Source of the DNA: Mesorhizobium sp.
GTDB taxonomy: Bacteria > Pseudomonadota > Alphaproteobacteria > Rhizobiales > Rhizobiaceae
Reading direction: 5' to 3'
Length of the DNA: 64,000 nt
NCBI RefSeq assembly: GCF_017306585.1
Contig: NZ_JAFKIC010000114.1
Span: 16,260 to 80,259 of the forward strand
Of the stretch, positions 41,322 to 50,916 are shown one piece after another. The notes below the pieces were generated by a model that was not told the origin of the DNA, made no database searches, and saw only the letters and a program-made list of their open reading frames with translations. The position numbers and the translations under genes were made by a program. Every line of letters starts with the position of its first letter. Within the stretch, counting starts at the first letter, position 1.

Positions 41322-42395
41322 ATGCGGTTACCAGGCATCGTCAGTTTCATCGTCGCATCTTTGTGCCTTGCCGGCTGCTCGTCGACATCGGGCATGGACG
41401 CGCTCGACATCCAGAAACCTTCGAACGAGACCACGAGTTCCGTGGTGCGGCCAAGCGCGCCGGTCGCATCCGCCCCGGTGGCCAAATCCGGCAATGCGCG
41501 CAGGCTGGCGACGGCCGCGCCTGCCGGCGAGCCCGCTCGGCCCTTCGGCCTTGCCGAGGAGGAGACGGTTGCATTCCCGGCGCCTGATCTGCCCGACAGC
41601 GTCGATCCGCCGGTCGAACCGGTCGCGCTGGTGTCTCCGCCGAAACGTCTGTCGCGGCCGGCTCCCGCAATGCTCGCTGGGCCGGTGACGCGCAACGGCT
41701 TTCGCGACGCCAAGCCGATCAATTTCGGCCGTTCCTCGCCCCGCCACCTTGCCGTGCACGGTGTCGACGTGTCGCGCTGGCAGGGCAATGTGAACTGGGA
41801 GAAGCTGCGCGCCCAGGGCGCCAACTTCGCCTATATCAAGGCCACCGACGGCGGCGACCACCTCGATCCGATGTTCATGAAGAACTGGCGCGGCGCTGAT
41901 GCCGCCGGCCTGAAGCGCGGCGCCTATCATTTCTTCTACTGGTGCCGGGTCGCCAGCGAACAGGCTGACTGGTTCATTCGCAACGTGCCCAAGGTCGATG
42001 GCGCGCTGCCGCCGGTGATCGACGTCGAATGGAATGGCGGCTCCTCCTGCAAGCGGCGGCCATCGCGTGAAAAGGTGCTGGAGAAGATGCAGGTGTTCAT
42101 GGACAAGCTGGAGCGTCACTATGGCCAGCGTCCGATCATCTATACCGCGCCGGATTTCTATCGCGACAATCTGCAGGGCGCTTTCCCCGACTATCCGTTC
42201 TGGTTGCGCGCCGTGGCGCAGCACCCGTCCAAGGTGTATCCCGGCCGCAAATGGCTGTTCTGGCAGTATTCGGGTTCGGGCCTGTCCCATGGCGTCACCG
42301 GCCGCATCGATCTCAACGTCTTCCATGGCGACGAGCGGCAATGGCGCGCCTGGGCCGGCGGCGGCGGCCGGCAGATGATGGCGGACGCGGACTAG
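41322..42395 (+). CDS. Glycoside hydrolase family 25 lysozyme-like lipoprotein
   Basis: A 357-residue lipoprotein: the signal MRLPGIVSFIVASLCLAGCS has a lipobox with Cys19. Residues about 25-140 are a low-complexity Ala/Pro/Ser spacer. The GH25 (Chalaropsis lysozyme-type) domain follows: AVHGVDVSRWQGNVNWEKL, NFAYIKATDGGDHLD, LPPVIDVEWNGGSSC with the catalytic Asp-x-Glu, and LFWQYSGSGLSHGV. It should cut the glycan strands of peptidoglycan from an outer-membrane or periplasmic anchor. It is divergent from the DUF1402 gene with 237 bases between, which contain an AT-rich stretch likely to be a promoter. Confidence 0.93.
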   Translation: MRLPGIVSFIVASLCLAGCSSTSGMDALDIQKPSNETTSSVVRPSAPVASAPVAKSGNARRLATAAPAGEPARPFGLAEEETVAFPAPDLPDSVDPPVEPVALVSPPKRLSRPAPAMLAGPVTRNGFRDAKPINFGRSSPRHLAVHGVDVSRWQGNVNWEKLRAQGANFAYIKATDGGDHLDPMFMKNWRGADAAGLKRGAYHFFYWCRVASEQADWFIRNVPKVDGALPPVIDVEWNGGSSCKRRPSREKVLEKMQVFMDKLERHYGQRPIIYTAPDFYRDNLQGAFPDYPFWLRAVAQHPSKVYPGRKWLFWQYSGSGLSHGVTGRIDLNVFHGDERQWRAWAGGGGRQMMADAD

Positions 42396-42612
42396 GAGAG
42401 GGGCGGGAGCATTCTCGACCGGGCTTTCCAGGCGGTCGAGCTGCTCTGCCTGGGCTGCGGCGGAACCGAATTGAAAAAACTGTGAACGGCCACGCTCCAT
42501 GCGTGCTGGATTGGCGCGGGCGCGGCGCTATGATCAGGTGTCTTGGCCATCCTGATCGAGGTGATCGGGCGGGCTTTGCGACAGCGCCATCAGGGCGCCT
42601 TGGGACACGGCT

Positions 42613-42903
42613 ATGTTTGGACTCGGCTGGGATCATCTCGTGGTGATCTTCGTGGTGGCGATGGTGGTTTTCGGACCAGGAGAGCTGCCGAACGTCATGC
42701 GCTCGCTTGGCGCCACGATGAAGACGGTCAATCGCTATGTCGGCGATTTCCGCAAGCAGTTCGACGACGCCATGCGTGAGGCGGAGAAAGAACTCGACCT
42801 CGAAGAAACCCGTTCGAAGCTTCAGGATGCCGCAACCAGCGTGGCGCGGGACCCCGGCGGAACGGCTGAGAAAGAGCATGGCCAGGACGCACGGACCGCC
42901 TAG
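42613..42903 (+). CDS. Sec-independent (Tat) translocase TatA/TatB-like protein
   Basis: A 96-residue protein starting MFGLGWDHLVVIFVVAMVVF and then GPGELPNVMRSLG. This is the TatA/TatB layout: one short N-terminal membrane helix, the FGPxxLP hinge, an amphipathic helix (GATMKTVNRYVGDFRKQF), and an acidic C-terminal tail. TatB character is suggested by the longer charged tail. No tatA or tatC lies next to it; instead it is 5 bases upstream of a corA gene. It may be an extra paralogue of the main Tat system, or a single-helix protein that has been recruited for another role. Confidence 0.85.
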   Translation: MFGLGWDHLVVIFVVAMVVFGPGELPNVMRSLGATMKTVNRYVGDFRKQFDDAMREAEKELDLEETRSKLQDAATSVARDPGGTAEKEHGQDARTA

Positions 42904-42908
42904 CCGCG

Positions 42909-43865
42909 ATGTTCAGCGCCCATCCGCAAAGCAAGGCTTCGGACGCGACAAGGCGGGCGATCTGGCTTGATCTCTGCGATCCTGGACCGGCCGAAATCGC
43001 CGAGGTCGAGAAGCTGACCGGCGTTGCCATGCCGAGCCGTGAAAGCCTGAGCGAGATCGAAAGCTCCAGCCGGCTCAAGGCGCGCGAAGACGTGCTGACG
43101 ATGAGCGTTCCCATGGTCACCCATGTCGAGGGCGATGCGCCACAGGTCGCACCGGTTGGGTTCGTTCTGTCGCGCGAACGCCTCGTCACCGTCCGCTTCG
43201 CGGCATTGACGGCCTTCGACGCGGTCGCCGCAAAATTTGCCGACAGCTCAGGCCGCCCGGGCTCCAGCCTCGAAGTCTTCGTCGACCTCTGCGAGGAGAT
43301 CGTCGATCATCTCGCCGACAGCCTCGAGCAGTCGGCGACGGAGTTGCGCACCCTGTCCGCGACGGCCTTCCATGTGCCCGACAGCGGCGGCCGCAAGGCG
43401 ATCCGCTCGAACCGGGTCATTCGCGCTCAACTGCGTCATGTCGGCAGGCTCGGGGACCATCTGTCGGAGAAGCGCGACATCCTGTTGGCGTTGGGCCGTG
43501 CCATCGATTTCGCGTCGCGCATGACCGCGGACTGGAACGACGGACAGATGGCTCAGCGCATGAGCGGCCTCAAGGAGGATGTGAACTCCCTGGATGACTA
43601 CGAGGTCCACCTGGCCGACAAGGTGCAGTTCATGCTCGACGCCATGGTCGGCCTGATCGGGATCGCGCAGAACGATATCTTCAAGATCCTCACCATCGTC
43701 TCGATCGTCGGCATTCCTCCAACGCTGATCGCCGGCATCTATGGCATGAACTTCAAGGGCATGCCTGAATATGACTGGACCTACGGCTATCCCTACGGGC
43801 TGGCGATGATCGCGCTAAGCGCGATCATTCCGCTGGTATGGTTCAAGTGGCGGGGCTGGTTCTGA
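42909..43865 (+). CDS. CorA family magnesium transporter
   Basis: A 318-residue CorA-type divalent cation channel. A large cytoplasmic N-terminal domain precedes two membrane helices at the C-terminus: FKILTIVSIVGIPPTLIAGI and GYPYGLAMIALSAIIPLVWF. The selectivity motif GMN is in IAGIYGMNFKGMPE. The pore protein is a pentamer in the inner membrane. Upstream it is linked to the TatB-like gene (5-base gap). CorA members carry Mg, Co or Ni; which one is not visible. Confidence 0.95.
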   Translation: MFSAHPQSKASDATRRAIWLDLCDPGPAEIAEVEKLTGVAMPSRESLSEIESSSRLKAREDVLTMSVPMVTHVEGDAPQVAPVGFVLSRERLVTVRFAALTAFDAVAAKFADSSGRPGSSLEVFVDLCEEIVDHLADSLEQSATELRTLSATAFHVPDSGGRKAIRSNRVIRAQLRHVGRLGDHLSEKRDILLALGRAIDFASRMTADWNDGQMAQRMSGLKEDVNSLDDYEVHLADKVQFMLDAMVGLIGIAQNDIFKILTIVSIVGIPPTLIAGIYGMNFKGMPEYDWTYGYPYGLAMIALSAIIPLVWFKWRGWF

Positions 43866-43874
43866 AGCGTCGGC

Positions 43875-44063
43875 CTAGCGCAACTGCTCGCCCCGGCCGT
43901 TGCGTTCTTCGCTCAACCGCAACTGAGTTCTCAGGCTCATGATCTCGGCGATCGCGGCATCGATCATGGTCAGCAGCGTCAGCGAGTCATGCTGGGTGGG
44001 GTCGGCTCTGACATAGGCGAGCTGGTTCACGATGTCGTTGTCGTCGTCGGCCGCGTCGCCCAT
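43875..44063 (-). CDS. Small hypothetical protein
   Basis: A 62-residue protein, MGDAADDDNDIVNQLAYVRA, then a Leu/Ile-rich helix (LTLLTMIDAAIAEIMSLRTQ) and LRLSEERNGRGEQLR. The ATG at 44063 has GGAGA six bases upstream; an ATG at 44069 is in frame and would add two residues. Acidic start, helical remainder, no signal peptide or membrane helix. It is convergent with corA. No family is recognised and no function is assigned. Confidence 0.6.
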   Translation of the reverse strand: MGDAADDDNDIVNQLAYVRADPTQHDSLTLLTMIDAAIAEIMSLRTQLRLSEERNGRGEQLR

Positions 44064-44204
44064 GCTCATTCTCCGACTGCTTCCTTTCAGGGCCTTCCAC
44101 CTTAAGCCGATCGGCTCAGGCGTCAAATTACGCTTCCGCAATCCGATGCGCCGGCGGTTCGGCGGGCGCGGCTCTTCCTTGTCCCACTGTGGGAGGAGGG
44201 GAGA

Positions 44205-44576
44205 CTATGCCTCGTTGACCATCGCCTCGATGTTGTAGCCATCCGGGTCGAGCACGAAGCAGGCGTAATAGTTCGCACCATAGTCCGGACGGGGTCCGGG
44301 GCCGCCATTGTCCGAGGCGCCCGCCTCGAGCGCTGCGGTGTAGAAGGCATCGACCTCGGCCCGGCTGCCCACCCGGAAAGCAACATGCAGATGCGTCAGC
44401 GGCGGCTCTTCGTCCGTACTCTGGATCTCGAACAGGCTGCCGGCGCCGGCATCGAAAGCCCAGAACACATCCTCCTTTCCAAACGCCAGGCCGTATCCCA
44501 GCGGCGCGAAGGCGCGCTCGTAGAAGAGCTTGCTTCTCGCCAGGTCGCTGACGGCGATGGTTATGTGGTCGATCAT
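44205..44576 (-). CDS. VOC family (glyoxalase-like) protein
   Basis: A 123-residue single VOC-domain protein starting MIDHITIAVSDLARSKLFYE. The family pattern continues with FAPLGYGLAFGKEDVFWAFD, PLTHLHVAFRVGSRAEVDAF and the end YYACFVLDPDGYNIEAMVNE, which carries the metal Glu. Likely metal-dependent lyase, dioxygenase or binding protein as a homodimer. Its start overlaps the upstream LysR gene stop by ATGA (44573-44576), so it is in one transcript with the regulator. Substrate unknown. Confidence 0.9.
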   Translation of the reverse strand: MIDHITIAVSDLARSKLFYERAFAPLGYGLAFGKEDVFWAFDAGAGSLFEIQSTDEEPPLTHLHVAFRVGSRAEVDAFYTAALEAGASDNGGPGPRPDYGANYYACFVLDPDGYNIEAMVNEA

Positions 44577-45508
44577 GTTGCCTTTCCCGAATTGCCCGAC
44601 GCCTGGCGGGTTTCCTGTTTTCTGATGTCCTCGGTCTGGGCCAGGATCCAGTCCCGGAATGCCTTGATCTTCGGTGTGTTGCGGCGGCTTTCCAGATGCA
44701 CCAGCCAGTAACCGTCGCCGTCGGAGCCGACGGCGTCGAATGGCTGTATCAACTGTCCTTTCGCCAGCAGGGCGCTGTAGAGGTTTTGGGTGAGAATAGC
44801 GGCGCCCTGATCAGTCAGGGCCGCCATCACATCGTAGACCTGCGCGCCCAAGGCGGGACCGGCGATGACGCGGGCGGGATCGAAGGGCGCACCCGCCGCT
44901 TCGAACCAGATTCTCCACCAGGGATCGTCAGGACCGCACAGCGCGACCTTATAGAGATCCTCGGGGTGGCGAATGCCTCCGACGCTCTCGGCCAGTTTGG
45001 GGCTGAGCATCGGCGTGTAGTCGGCCTTGAACAGATAATGCGCCGTCAGGCCGGGCCATTTTCCCGTCCCGGTGCGGATGCCGATATCGAGGTTTTCGCG
45101 CGCGAAGTCGACCAGACGGGAGGATGTATCGACTTTGACCGCGAGGTCGGGATGCATCAGCTGGAATGTTCCAAGCCGCACCGCCAGCCAGTTCGATGCG
45201 AATGTTCCCATCGTCGTTACGGAAAGCACGCCGCTTGCGCCACCCTTGGTGGTGAGCCAGGCGTCCGCCAGCGCGGAGAAGGCGCCGGTCGTCAGCGGCG
45301 CCAAACGTTCGCCGGCCTCGGTTAAGGAAACCTGCCTTGTTTTTCTTATGAAAAGCGGCGTTCCGGCGCGTTCTTCCAGAACTTTGATCTGATAGCTGGC
45401 CGCTGATTGGGTCATGCCGAGTTCCTCGGCGGCCCTGGTGAAACTGCCCAGCCGCGCGGCGGCCTCAAACACCCTGATCGCGGCCAGCGGCGGCAGGTCC
45501 CAGCTCAT
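44573..45508 (-). CDS. LysR family transcriptional regulator, GcvA-like
   Basis: A 311-residue LysR regulator of the GcvA/AmpR group, starting MSWDLPPLAAIRVFEAAARL. The DNA-binding part includes GSFTRAAEELGMTQSAASYQ and LEERAGTPLFIRKTRQVSLT. The second half is the effector domain with VLSVTTMGTFASNWLAVRLG. The gene has an AGGAGG ribosome binding site 11 bases before its ATG, inside a perfect inverted repeat (45511-45531). It is coupled to the VOC gene downstream and divergent from a DUF1127-like gene, either of which may be a target. Confidence 0.93.
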   Translation of the reverse strand: MSWDLPPLAAIRVFEAAARLGSFTRAAEELGMTQSAASYQIKVLEERAGTPLFIRKTRQVSLTEAGERLAPLTTGAFSALADAWLTTKGGASGVLSVTTMGTFASNWLAVRLGTFQLMHPDLAVKVDTSSRLVDFARENLDIGIRTGTGKWPGLTAHYLFKADYTPMLSPKLAESVGGIRHPEDLYKVALCGPDDPWWRIWFEAAGAPFDPARVIAGPALGAQVYDVMAALTDQGAAILTQNLYSALLAKGQLIQPFDAVGSDGDGYWLVHLESRRNTPKIKAFRDWILAQTEDIRKQETRQASGNSGKAT

Positions 45509-45510
45509 GA

Positions 45511-45531
45511 TGCATCAATCCTCCTGATGCA
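45511..45531. promoter_or_regulatory. Perfect inverted repeat, candidate LysR operator
   Basis: TGCATCA-N7-TGATGCA at 45511-45531 lies between the GcvA-like LysR gene and the divergent small gene. Its spacer holds the LysR gene's ribosome binding site (AGGAGG on the minus strand). A protein bound here could repress the regulator's own expression and act on the divergent gene. Confidence 0.6.
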
Positions 45532-45611
45532 GGCTACGCGACGTTCGATTGGAAACCAAGGGCCGGATGCGTCATCTTCTCCTCATCGGATCGAACCGGA
45601 AGGAGATCGCA

Positions 45612-45782
45612 ATGACCATCACCAGGATGCATGAGGGATTTCGTCATCAGGTCCTCGAACTGCTCGCCGCTCCCTTCAGGCCCCGGTCGCGCGGCCTGCT
45701 CGACCGGCGCGCCATGTCGGATCATCTCAAGCGCGATATCGGCCTGCTCGACGGGCACGCGTCCGCCGGCAGCGTTCGCTGA
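45612..45782 (+). CDS. Small DUF1127-like protein
   Basis: A 56-residue protein starting MTITRMHEGFRHQVLELLAA. Its end, RRAMSDHLKRDIGLLDGHAS, follows the DUF1127 pattern of a small basic protein (D-x-L-x-R-D-I-G-L). AGGAG lies 6 bases before the ATG at 45612; the same frame is open from 45549 but without a ribosome binding site. It is divergent from the LysR gene and may be controlled by it. The related small proteins bind RNA or are stress-linked in some species. Confidence 0.75.
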   Translation: MTITRMHEGFRHQVLELLAAPFRPRSRGLLDRRAMSDHLKRDIGLLDGHASAGSVR

Positions 45783-45934
45783 GTCAGGTCGCGAGGCCGG
45801 CCGGATTTGCGCCGGCCTCACGCAATCGTTGACCGTCAGGACTGACTCCTTGATGCGCCGCAGGCATATTGGCTCCATAATGGCAGGAAAGGATCGCGGG
45901 CGCGGCACCGCCCGGTGCCGTCTACGGAGCGGAT

Positions 45935-46384
45935 ATGAAGGACATCAACACCACGCTTTTGACCGCGGTTGGAGCGCTGGCTTGCCTTTTGACGCTCGCA
46001 TCGCCCGCGAAGCTGGCGGCCTCGGATCTGAAGGACCCGACGGCCGAGACATTGGACCGCTGCCTCAACGACGCGGCCAATGGCTCGACCGCCGGGCAGA
46101 CCGGGTGCGAGGCGACGGCATCGGACGACTACGACCGCCGCATGAACGCCGCCTATACCACGCTGATGCACAAGCTGCCGGCTGAGGCAGCGCAACAGTT
46201 GCGCCTGTCGCAACGCGCCTGGATTGCCTTCCGCGACGCGGAGGCGAAGGCGAGGGATGCGCTCTACGAAACTCGCCAGGGCACGATGTATGTGCCGATG
46301 CAGGCGTCCGACGCGACCAATGTCATCCGCGATCGCACGCTTCTGCTGGAGGGCTATGTCAGGGTCATGGCGATCGATGAGTAA
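45935..46384 (+). CDS. LprI-like/DUF1311 secreted protein
   Basis: A 149-residue protein with a signal peptide (MKDINTTLLTAVGALACLLT, ending near LAA). The mature part matches DUF1311/LprI-N: LDRCLNDAANGSTAGQTGCE, then DDYDRRMNAAYTTLMHKLPA and LRLSQRAWIAFRDAEAKARD, with two Cys likely in a disulfide. Mycobacterial LprI inhibits lysozyme; other members are of unknown function. In this window the protein lies a few kilobases from peptidoglycan-acting genes but on its own transcript. Confidence 0.88.
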   Translation: MKDINTTLLTAVGALACLLTLASPAKLAASDLKDPTAETLDRCLNDAANGSTAGQTGCEATASDDYDRRMNAAYTTLMHKLPAEAAQQLRLSQRAWIAFRDAEAKARDALYETRQGTMYVPMQASDATNVIRDRTLLLEGYVRVMAIDE

Positions 46385-46597
46385 GCCAGGGCCGGTCTCT
46401 ATCCGCTCCATCACCTCCCGACCTTGTGACAGCTTGTGAACCGACTGCCCACGGCAGATGTTTCGTCTCAAAAATTGGTGGTATATTAGCTTCTCTGAAA
46501 ATCGACGAAGCACCATGGCCAAGTCCTCACGCCGGTGCCGTTCTGCTCGTCTCCATTGCAATGGTCCAAGAGACGGATGTGACAGGGAGGTTTCCAA

Positions 46598-46822
46598 ATG
46601 ACCTATCGCGCGAGTGCCATTGTGGGCGCTGCTTTGCTTGTATCAGGGCTCGGCCTGGGCATGAGTACGCCAGCCATGGCCGGAGCACCCCTCAAGGGCA
46701 TCGATTGCAAACTTGGAAAGAACCCCGGCAAGGGCTGCGTCGCGAAAAAAGCAAAGCCTGGCGCCCAAAAGCCCGTGGGCGCTGCCAAGGTTAAAAGCCA
46801 CAGCAATCAAAACAATAACTGA
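46598..46822 (+). CDS. Small secreted basic protein of unknown function
   Basis: A 74-residue protein with GGGAGG 8 bases upstream. It has a signal peptide (MTYRASAIVGAALLVSGLGL, cleavage near AMA-G), leaving a mature peptide of about 46 residues rich in Lys, Gly, Ala and Asn, with two Cys (DCKLGKNPGKGC) and the tail KSHSNQNNN. The compact Lys-rich form could be a periplasmic or cell-surface peptide. No family is recognised. A promoter-like AT-rich stretch (GGTATATTAGC) lies about 120 bases upstream. Confidence 0.65.
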   Translation: MTYRASAIVGAALLVSGLGLGMSTPAMAGAPLKGIDCKLGKNPGKGCVAKKAKPGAQKPVGAAKVKSHSNQNNN

Positions 46823-46900
46823 TCCAGTTTATTGACTGCGTGGAGATTGCAGGCTGCGGAGGACAACCAATGTCGCCCTCCGCAAGCAGTTCAAATTTCC

Positions 46901-49900
46901 TCAGCTGCACCCGCTCGTGGCGCCGCACGTGTCGCACTTCTCGCACGTCCCGTTCCGCACCATCGTGAAATTCTGGCACTCGGAGCAGGAATTGCCGGTG
47001 TAGCCTTGCAGTAGTGACTTGGCGCGGCGGTCGGCGGCGAGTTTCTTGGCCTCGGCCGCTTCATGGGCGGCTGTGTCGGTGAACAGCGCCGACGTGGCGT
47101 CGGTGGAGGCTTCGGAGGCCGCTTCCTCGAAGGCGATGTCCTCGGCCAGTTCCTTGGCCCGCTCCTCATAGTCGCGCTTGTAGGCGACCGCCTCGTCGCT
47201 GGCGGGCTTCAGCGCCAGCACGTTGGAGCCGGAGAAGGCCGATGGCGCCGAGCGGGCAGGGGTTGCGGCGGAGCCGCCGGCAAAGCCCTTCGGCTCGCTG
47301 CCGCTTGCCCGGGAAACCAGCTTCACCGGCGAGCCGCGGGTCAGGCCCTTGGAGACGGCGTCGGTCTTGCCTTCGCTGATGCCGCGGCCAAGCGCGGTAT
47401 TGGAGAAGTCCGACTGGTCGACATGGGCGAGATCGTTGCGGCCGAGATAGGAGATCGCCAGTTCGCGGAACACGTAGTCGAGGATCGACGTCGCGCTCTT
47501 GATGGCATCGTTGCCGATGACCATGCCGGCCGGCTCGAACTTGGTGAAGGTGAAGGCGTGCACATACTCGTCGAGCGGCACGCCGTATTGCAGGCCGAGC
47601 GAAATCGCGATGGCGAAGTTGTTGAGAAGGCCGCGCAGCGTGGCGCCTTCCTTGTTCATGTCGATGAAGATCTCGCCGAGACGGCCGTCATCATATTCGC
47701 CGGTGCGCAGGAAGATGGTGTTGCCGCCGATCTTGGCCTTCTGGGTGTAACCCTTGCGGCGGCCGGGCAGCTTTTCCTGCTCGCGCGACACGCGCTCGAT
47801 GATGCGCTCCACGATGCGTTCGGTGATCTGCGCCGCGCGCGCCGCCTGCGGGGCGGCGACCAGCTGCTCGACCGCCTCGTCCTCGTCTTCCTCGCCATCG
47901 GCGAGCAGCGAGGCATTGAGCGGTTGCGACAGCTTGGAGCCGTCGCGGTAAAGCGCGTTGGCCTTCAGCGCCAGCTTCCACGACAGCATGTAGGCGTTCT
48001 TGGCGTCCTCCACCGTCGCGTCGTTGGGCATGTTGATGGTCTTGGAAATGGCGCCCGAAATGAAGGGCTGGGCCGCCGCCATCATGTGGATATGGCTGTT
48101 GATCGAAAGCGAGCGCTTGCCGATCTTGCCGCATGGCGTGGCGCAATCGAACACCGGCAGATGCTCGGCCTTGAGGAAGGGCGCGCCTTCCAGCGTCATG
48201 GCGCCGCAGACATGAATGTTGGCGGCTTCGATGTCCTTCCTGGAGAAACCCATGGCCGGCAGCATCTCGAACGAGAAGTCGTTGAGCTGCTCGTCAGTGA
48301 AGCCGAAAGTCTCCTTCACCCAGTCGGCGCCGAGCGTCCACTGGTTGAAGACGAACTTGATGTCGAAGGCCGACTTCAGCGCCGCATTGAGCGCCGCGAT
48401 CTTCTCGTCGGAAAAGCCCTTGGCCTTGAGCGAGCCGGGGTTGATGCCGGGCGCCTGGTTGAGGTTGCCGTGACCGACCGCATAGGCCTCGATCTCGGCG
48501 ATCTGGCTCTCGGAATAGCCGAGCGTGCGCAGCGCTTCCGGCACGGCGCGGTTGATGATCTTGAAATAGCCGCCGCCAGCGAGCTTCTTGAACTTCACCA
48601 GGGCGAAATCGGGCTCGATGCCGGTGGTGTCGCAATCCATGACCAGGCCGATCGTGCCGGTCGGCGCGATGACCGTCGCCTGCGCATTGCGGTAGCCATG
48701 CTCCTCGCCGAGCTCGATGGCGCGGTCCCAGGCGGCTTTCGCATGATCGGCAAGCGCCTGCTGCTTAAGATCGGCTGCGACCAGCGGCACCGGATTGACG
48801 GCGAGCTTCTCGTAGCCGTCCTTGTCGCCATAGGCGGCGCGGCGATGGTTGCGCATGACGCGCAGCATGTTCTGCGCGTTGCGGTCGTAATCGGGGAAGG
48901 CGCCGAGTTCGGACGCCATCTCGGCCGAGGTGGCGTAGGCGACGCCGGTCATGATGGCGGTGAGCGCGGCGCAGATGGCGCGGCCCTCATCCGAGTCATA
49001 GGGAATGCCGGAGGTCATCAGCAGGCCACCGATATTGGCATAGCCGAGGCCGAGCGTGCGGTAATCGTAGGAAAGCTTGGCGATCTCCTTCGACGGGAAC
49101 TGCGCCATCATCACCGAGATTTCGAGAACCACGGTCCACAGCCGCACCGTGTGCTCGTAGGCGGCGATGTCGATCGTGCCATCGGCATTGCGGTAGGGCA
49201 AAAGGTTGATCGAGGCCAGGTTGCAGGCCGTGTCGTCGAGGAACATGTATTCCGAGCACGGATTGGAGGCCCGGATCGCACCGGCCGAAGCGCAGGTGTG
49301 CCAGTCGTTCATCGTCGTGTTGAAATGCAGGCCGGGGTCGGCCGACGCCCAGGCGGCGTAGCCGATCTTTTCCCAGAGATCCCGGGCCTTCAGTGTCTTC
49401 AGCACCTTGCCGTCCTTGCGGGCGGTCAGGTGCCAGTCGGCGTCCTGTTCGACGGCGCGCAGGAAATTGTCCTTCAGCGACACCGAATTGTTGGAGTTCT
49501 GGCCGGAGACGGTGAGGTAGGCGTCCGAATCCCAGTCGGTGTCGTAGGTCTTGAACGACATCGAGGTATAGCCCTGCTTGGCGAACTGGATAACGCGGTA
49601 GATGTAGTTCTCCGGCACCGCAGCCTTCTTGGCCGCCTTGATCTCGCGCTTCAGCGCCGTGTTGATGGCGGGGTCGAAGCAGTCATCGTCATGGCCTTCG
49701 CAATTGACGCAGGCCTTCATGATCAGTTCGAGGTGCTTCTTGACAATCTTGGAGCCGGTCACCAGCGAGGCGACCTTCTGCTCTTCATTGACCTTCCAGT
49801 CGATGAACTCCTCGATATCGGGGTGGTCGGCGTCGACGATGACCATTTTCGCCGCACGGCGCGTGGTGCCGCCCGACTTGATGGCGCCCGCCGCGCGGTC

Positions 49901-50683
49901 ACCGATCTTGGGGAAGCTCATCAGGCCGGACGAACGGCCGCCGCCGGACAGCTTTTCGCCTTCGCCGCGCAGCAGCGAGAAGTTGGAGCCGGTGCCGGAA
50001 CCATATTTGAACAGGCGCGCTTCGCGCACCCACAGGTCCATGATGCCGCCCTCGTTGACGAGGTCGTCCTGCACGCCCTGGATGAAGCAGGCATGCGGCT
50101 GCGGATGCTCGTAGGAGGACTTCGACTTGGTCAGCTTGCCGGTGAAGGGATCGACATAGAAGTGGCCCTGGCTCGGGCCGTCAATGCCATAGGCCCAGTG
50201 CAGGCCGGTGTTGAACCATTGCGGCGAATTCGGCGCCACGCGCTGGGTGGCCAGCATGTAGGCAAGCTCGTCGCGGAAAGCGCGCGCGTCTTCCTCGGAC
50301 TTGAAGTAGCCGCCCTTCCAGCCCCAGTAGGTCCAGGTGCCGGAGAGACGGTCAAAGACCTGGCGGGCATCGATCTCGGAACCATAGCGCTCGGCTTCCG
50401 GCAGCTTGGCAAGCTCGGCCTCGTCGGCAACGGAGCGCCACAGGAAGGAGGGGACGTCGTTTTCCTCGACCTTCTTCAGCCGCGCGGGGACACCGGCCTT
50501 GCGGAAATATTTCTGCGCCAGGATGTCGGCGGCGACCTGGGAGAACTGCGCCGGCACGTCGATGTTGTCGAGGCGGAACACCACGGAGCCATCCGGATTC
50601 TTGATCTCGGAAAGCGCCTTGCGGAATTCAATCTCGGCATAAGCGGATTGCCCCGGCTTGGTGAAACGACGCTCGATGCGCAT
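46901..50683 (-). CDS. nrdJ: Vitamin B12-dependent (class II) ribonucleotide reductase
   Basis: A 1260-residue adenosylcobalamin-dependent reductase that makes deoxynucleotides without oxygen. Catalytic features: Cys in [16 protein letters not shown] at about residue 475, with the N-x-C-x-E radical/substrate set, and the C-terminal redox/zinc cysteine tail CSECQNFTM, then [13 protein letters not shown]. The N-terminal region starts [20 protein letters not shown], the usual alphaproteobacterial form. It is transcribed alone, with NrdR boxes upstream. Needs cobalamin from elsewhere in the genome. Long antisense frames across it are codon-bias artefacts. Confidence 0.97.
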   Translation of the reverse strand: MRIERRFTKPGQSAYAEIEFRKALSEIKNPDGSVVFRLDNIDVPAQFSQVAADILAQKYFRKAGVPARLKKVEENDVPSFLWRSVADEAELAKLPEAERYGSEIDARQVFDRLSGTWTYWGWKGGYFKSEEDARAFRDELAYMLATQRVAPNSPQWFNTGLHWAYGIDGPSQGHFYVDPFTGKLTKSKSSYEHPQPHACFIQGVQDDLVNEGGIMDLWVREARLFKYGSGTGSNFSLLRGEGEKLSGGGRSSGLMSFPKIGDRAAGAIKSGGTTRRAAKMVIVDADHPDIEEFIDWKVNEEQKVASLVTGSKIVKKHLELIMKACVNCEGHDDDCFDPAINTALKREIKAAKKAAVPENYIYRVIQFAKQGYTSMSFKTYDTDWDSDAYLTVSGQNSNNSVSLKDNFLRAVEQDADWHLTARKDGKVLKTLKARDLWEKIGYAAWASADPGLHFNTTMNDWHTCASAGAIRASNPCSEYMFLDDTACNLASINLLPYRNADGTIDIAAYEHTVRLWTVVLEISVMMAQFPSKEIAKLSYDYRTLGLGYANIGGLLMTSGIPYDSDEGRAICAALTAIMTGVAYATSAEMASELGAFPDYDRNAQNMLRVMRNHRRAAYGDKDGYEKLAVNPVPLVAADLKQQALADHAKAAWDRAIELGEEHGYRNAQATVIAPTGTIGLVMDCDTTGIEPDFALVKFKKLAGGGYFKIINRAVPEALRTLGYSESQIAEIEAYAVGHGNLNQAPGINPGSLKAKGFSDEKIAALNAALKSAFDIKFVFNQWTLGADWVKETFGFTDEQLNDFSFEMLPAMGFSRKDIEAANIHVCGAMTLEGAPFLKAEHLPVFDCATPCGKIGKRSLSINSHIHMMAAAQPFISGAISKTINMPNDATVEDAKNAYMLSWKLALKANALYRDGSKLSQPLNASLLADGEEDEDEAVEQLVAAPQAARAAQITERIVERIIERVSREQEKLPGRRKGYTQKAKIGGNTIFLRTGEYDDGRLGEIFIDMNKEGATLRGLLNNFAIAISLGLQYGVPLDEYVHAFTFTKFEPAGMVIGNDAIKSATSILDYVFRELAISYLGRNDLAHVDQSDFSNTALGRGISEGKTDAVSKGLTRGSPVKLVSRASGSEPKGFAGGSAATPARSAPSAFSGSNVLALKPASDEAVAYKRDYEERAKELAEDIAFEEAASEASTDATSALFTDTAAHEAAEAKKLAADRRAKSLLQGYTGNSCSECQNFTMVRNGTCEKCDTCGATSGCS

Positions 50684-50698
50684 TGGTCCTGTCCCTTT

Positions 50699-50714
50699 TG
50701 TCTATATATAGCGC
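50699..50714. promoter_or_regulatory. NrdR-box-like core just before nrdJ
   Basis: TGTCTATATATAGCGC contains CTATATATAG, a perfect match to the NrdR core C-W-A-T-A-T-A-T-W-G. It starts 15 bases before the nrdJ ATG, near the ribosome binding site. With only one copy here it may be a third, weaker site or a TATA-rich promoter element. Confidence 0.4.
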
Positions 50715-50916
50715 TTTCGTCAGGGGATTTCTGCCCCCTTGCGCGAAAAGCGCAGTCCGCCGTTTGCCCACAGCGCGAACGCCGCCGGCATCTCCTCGTC
50801 GCGGATTCGGCCACACACACGACAAAACGCCTTGCCGGGCGCTTGTCCAGGCTGCCTGCCGACCCCGCGGGTCCTTTCGGTACTGAATTTTTCGATTCCC
50901 TCACCGGAGGGAAATT

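Noticed and set aside
46426-46794. A 122-residue plus-strand frame across the small secreted gene
   Set aside because: Out of frame with the signal-peptide gene at 46598, which has a strong ribosome binding site; no domain seen.
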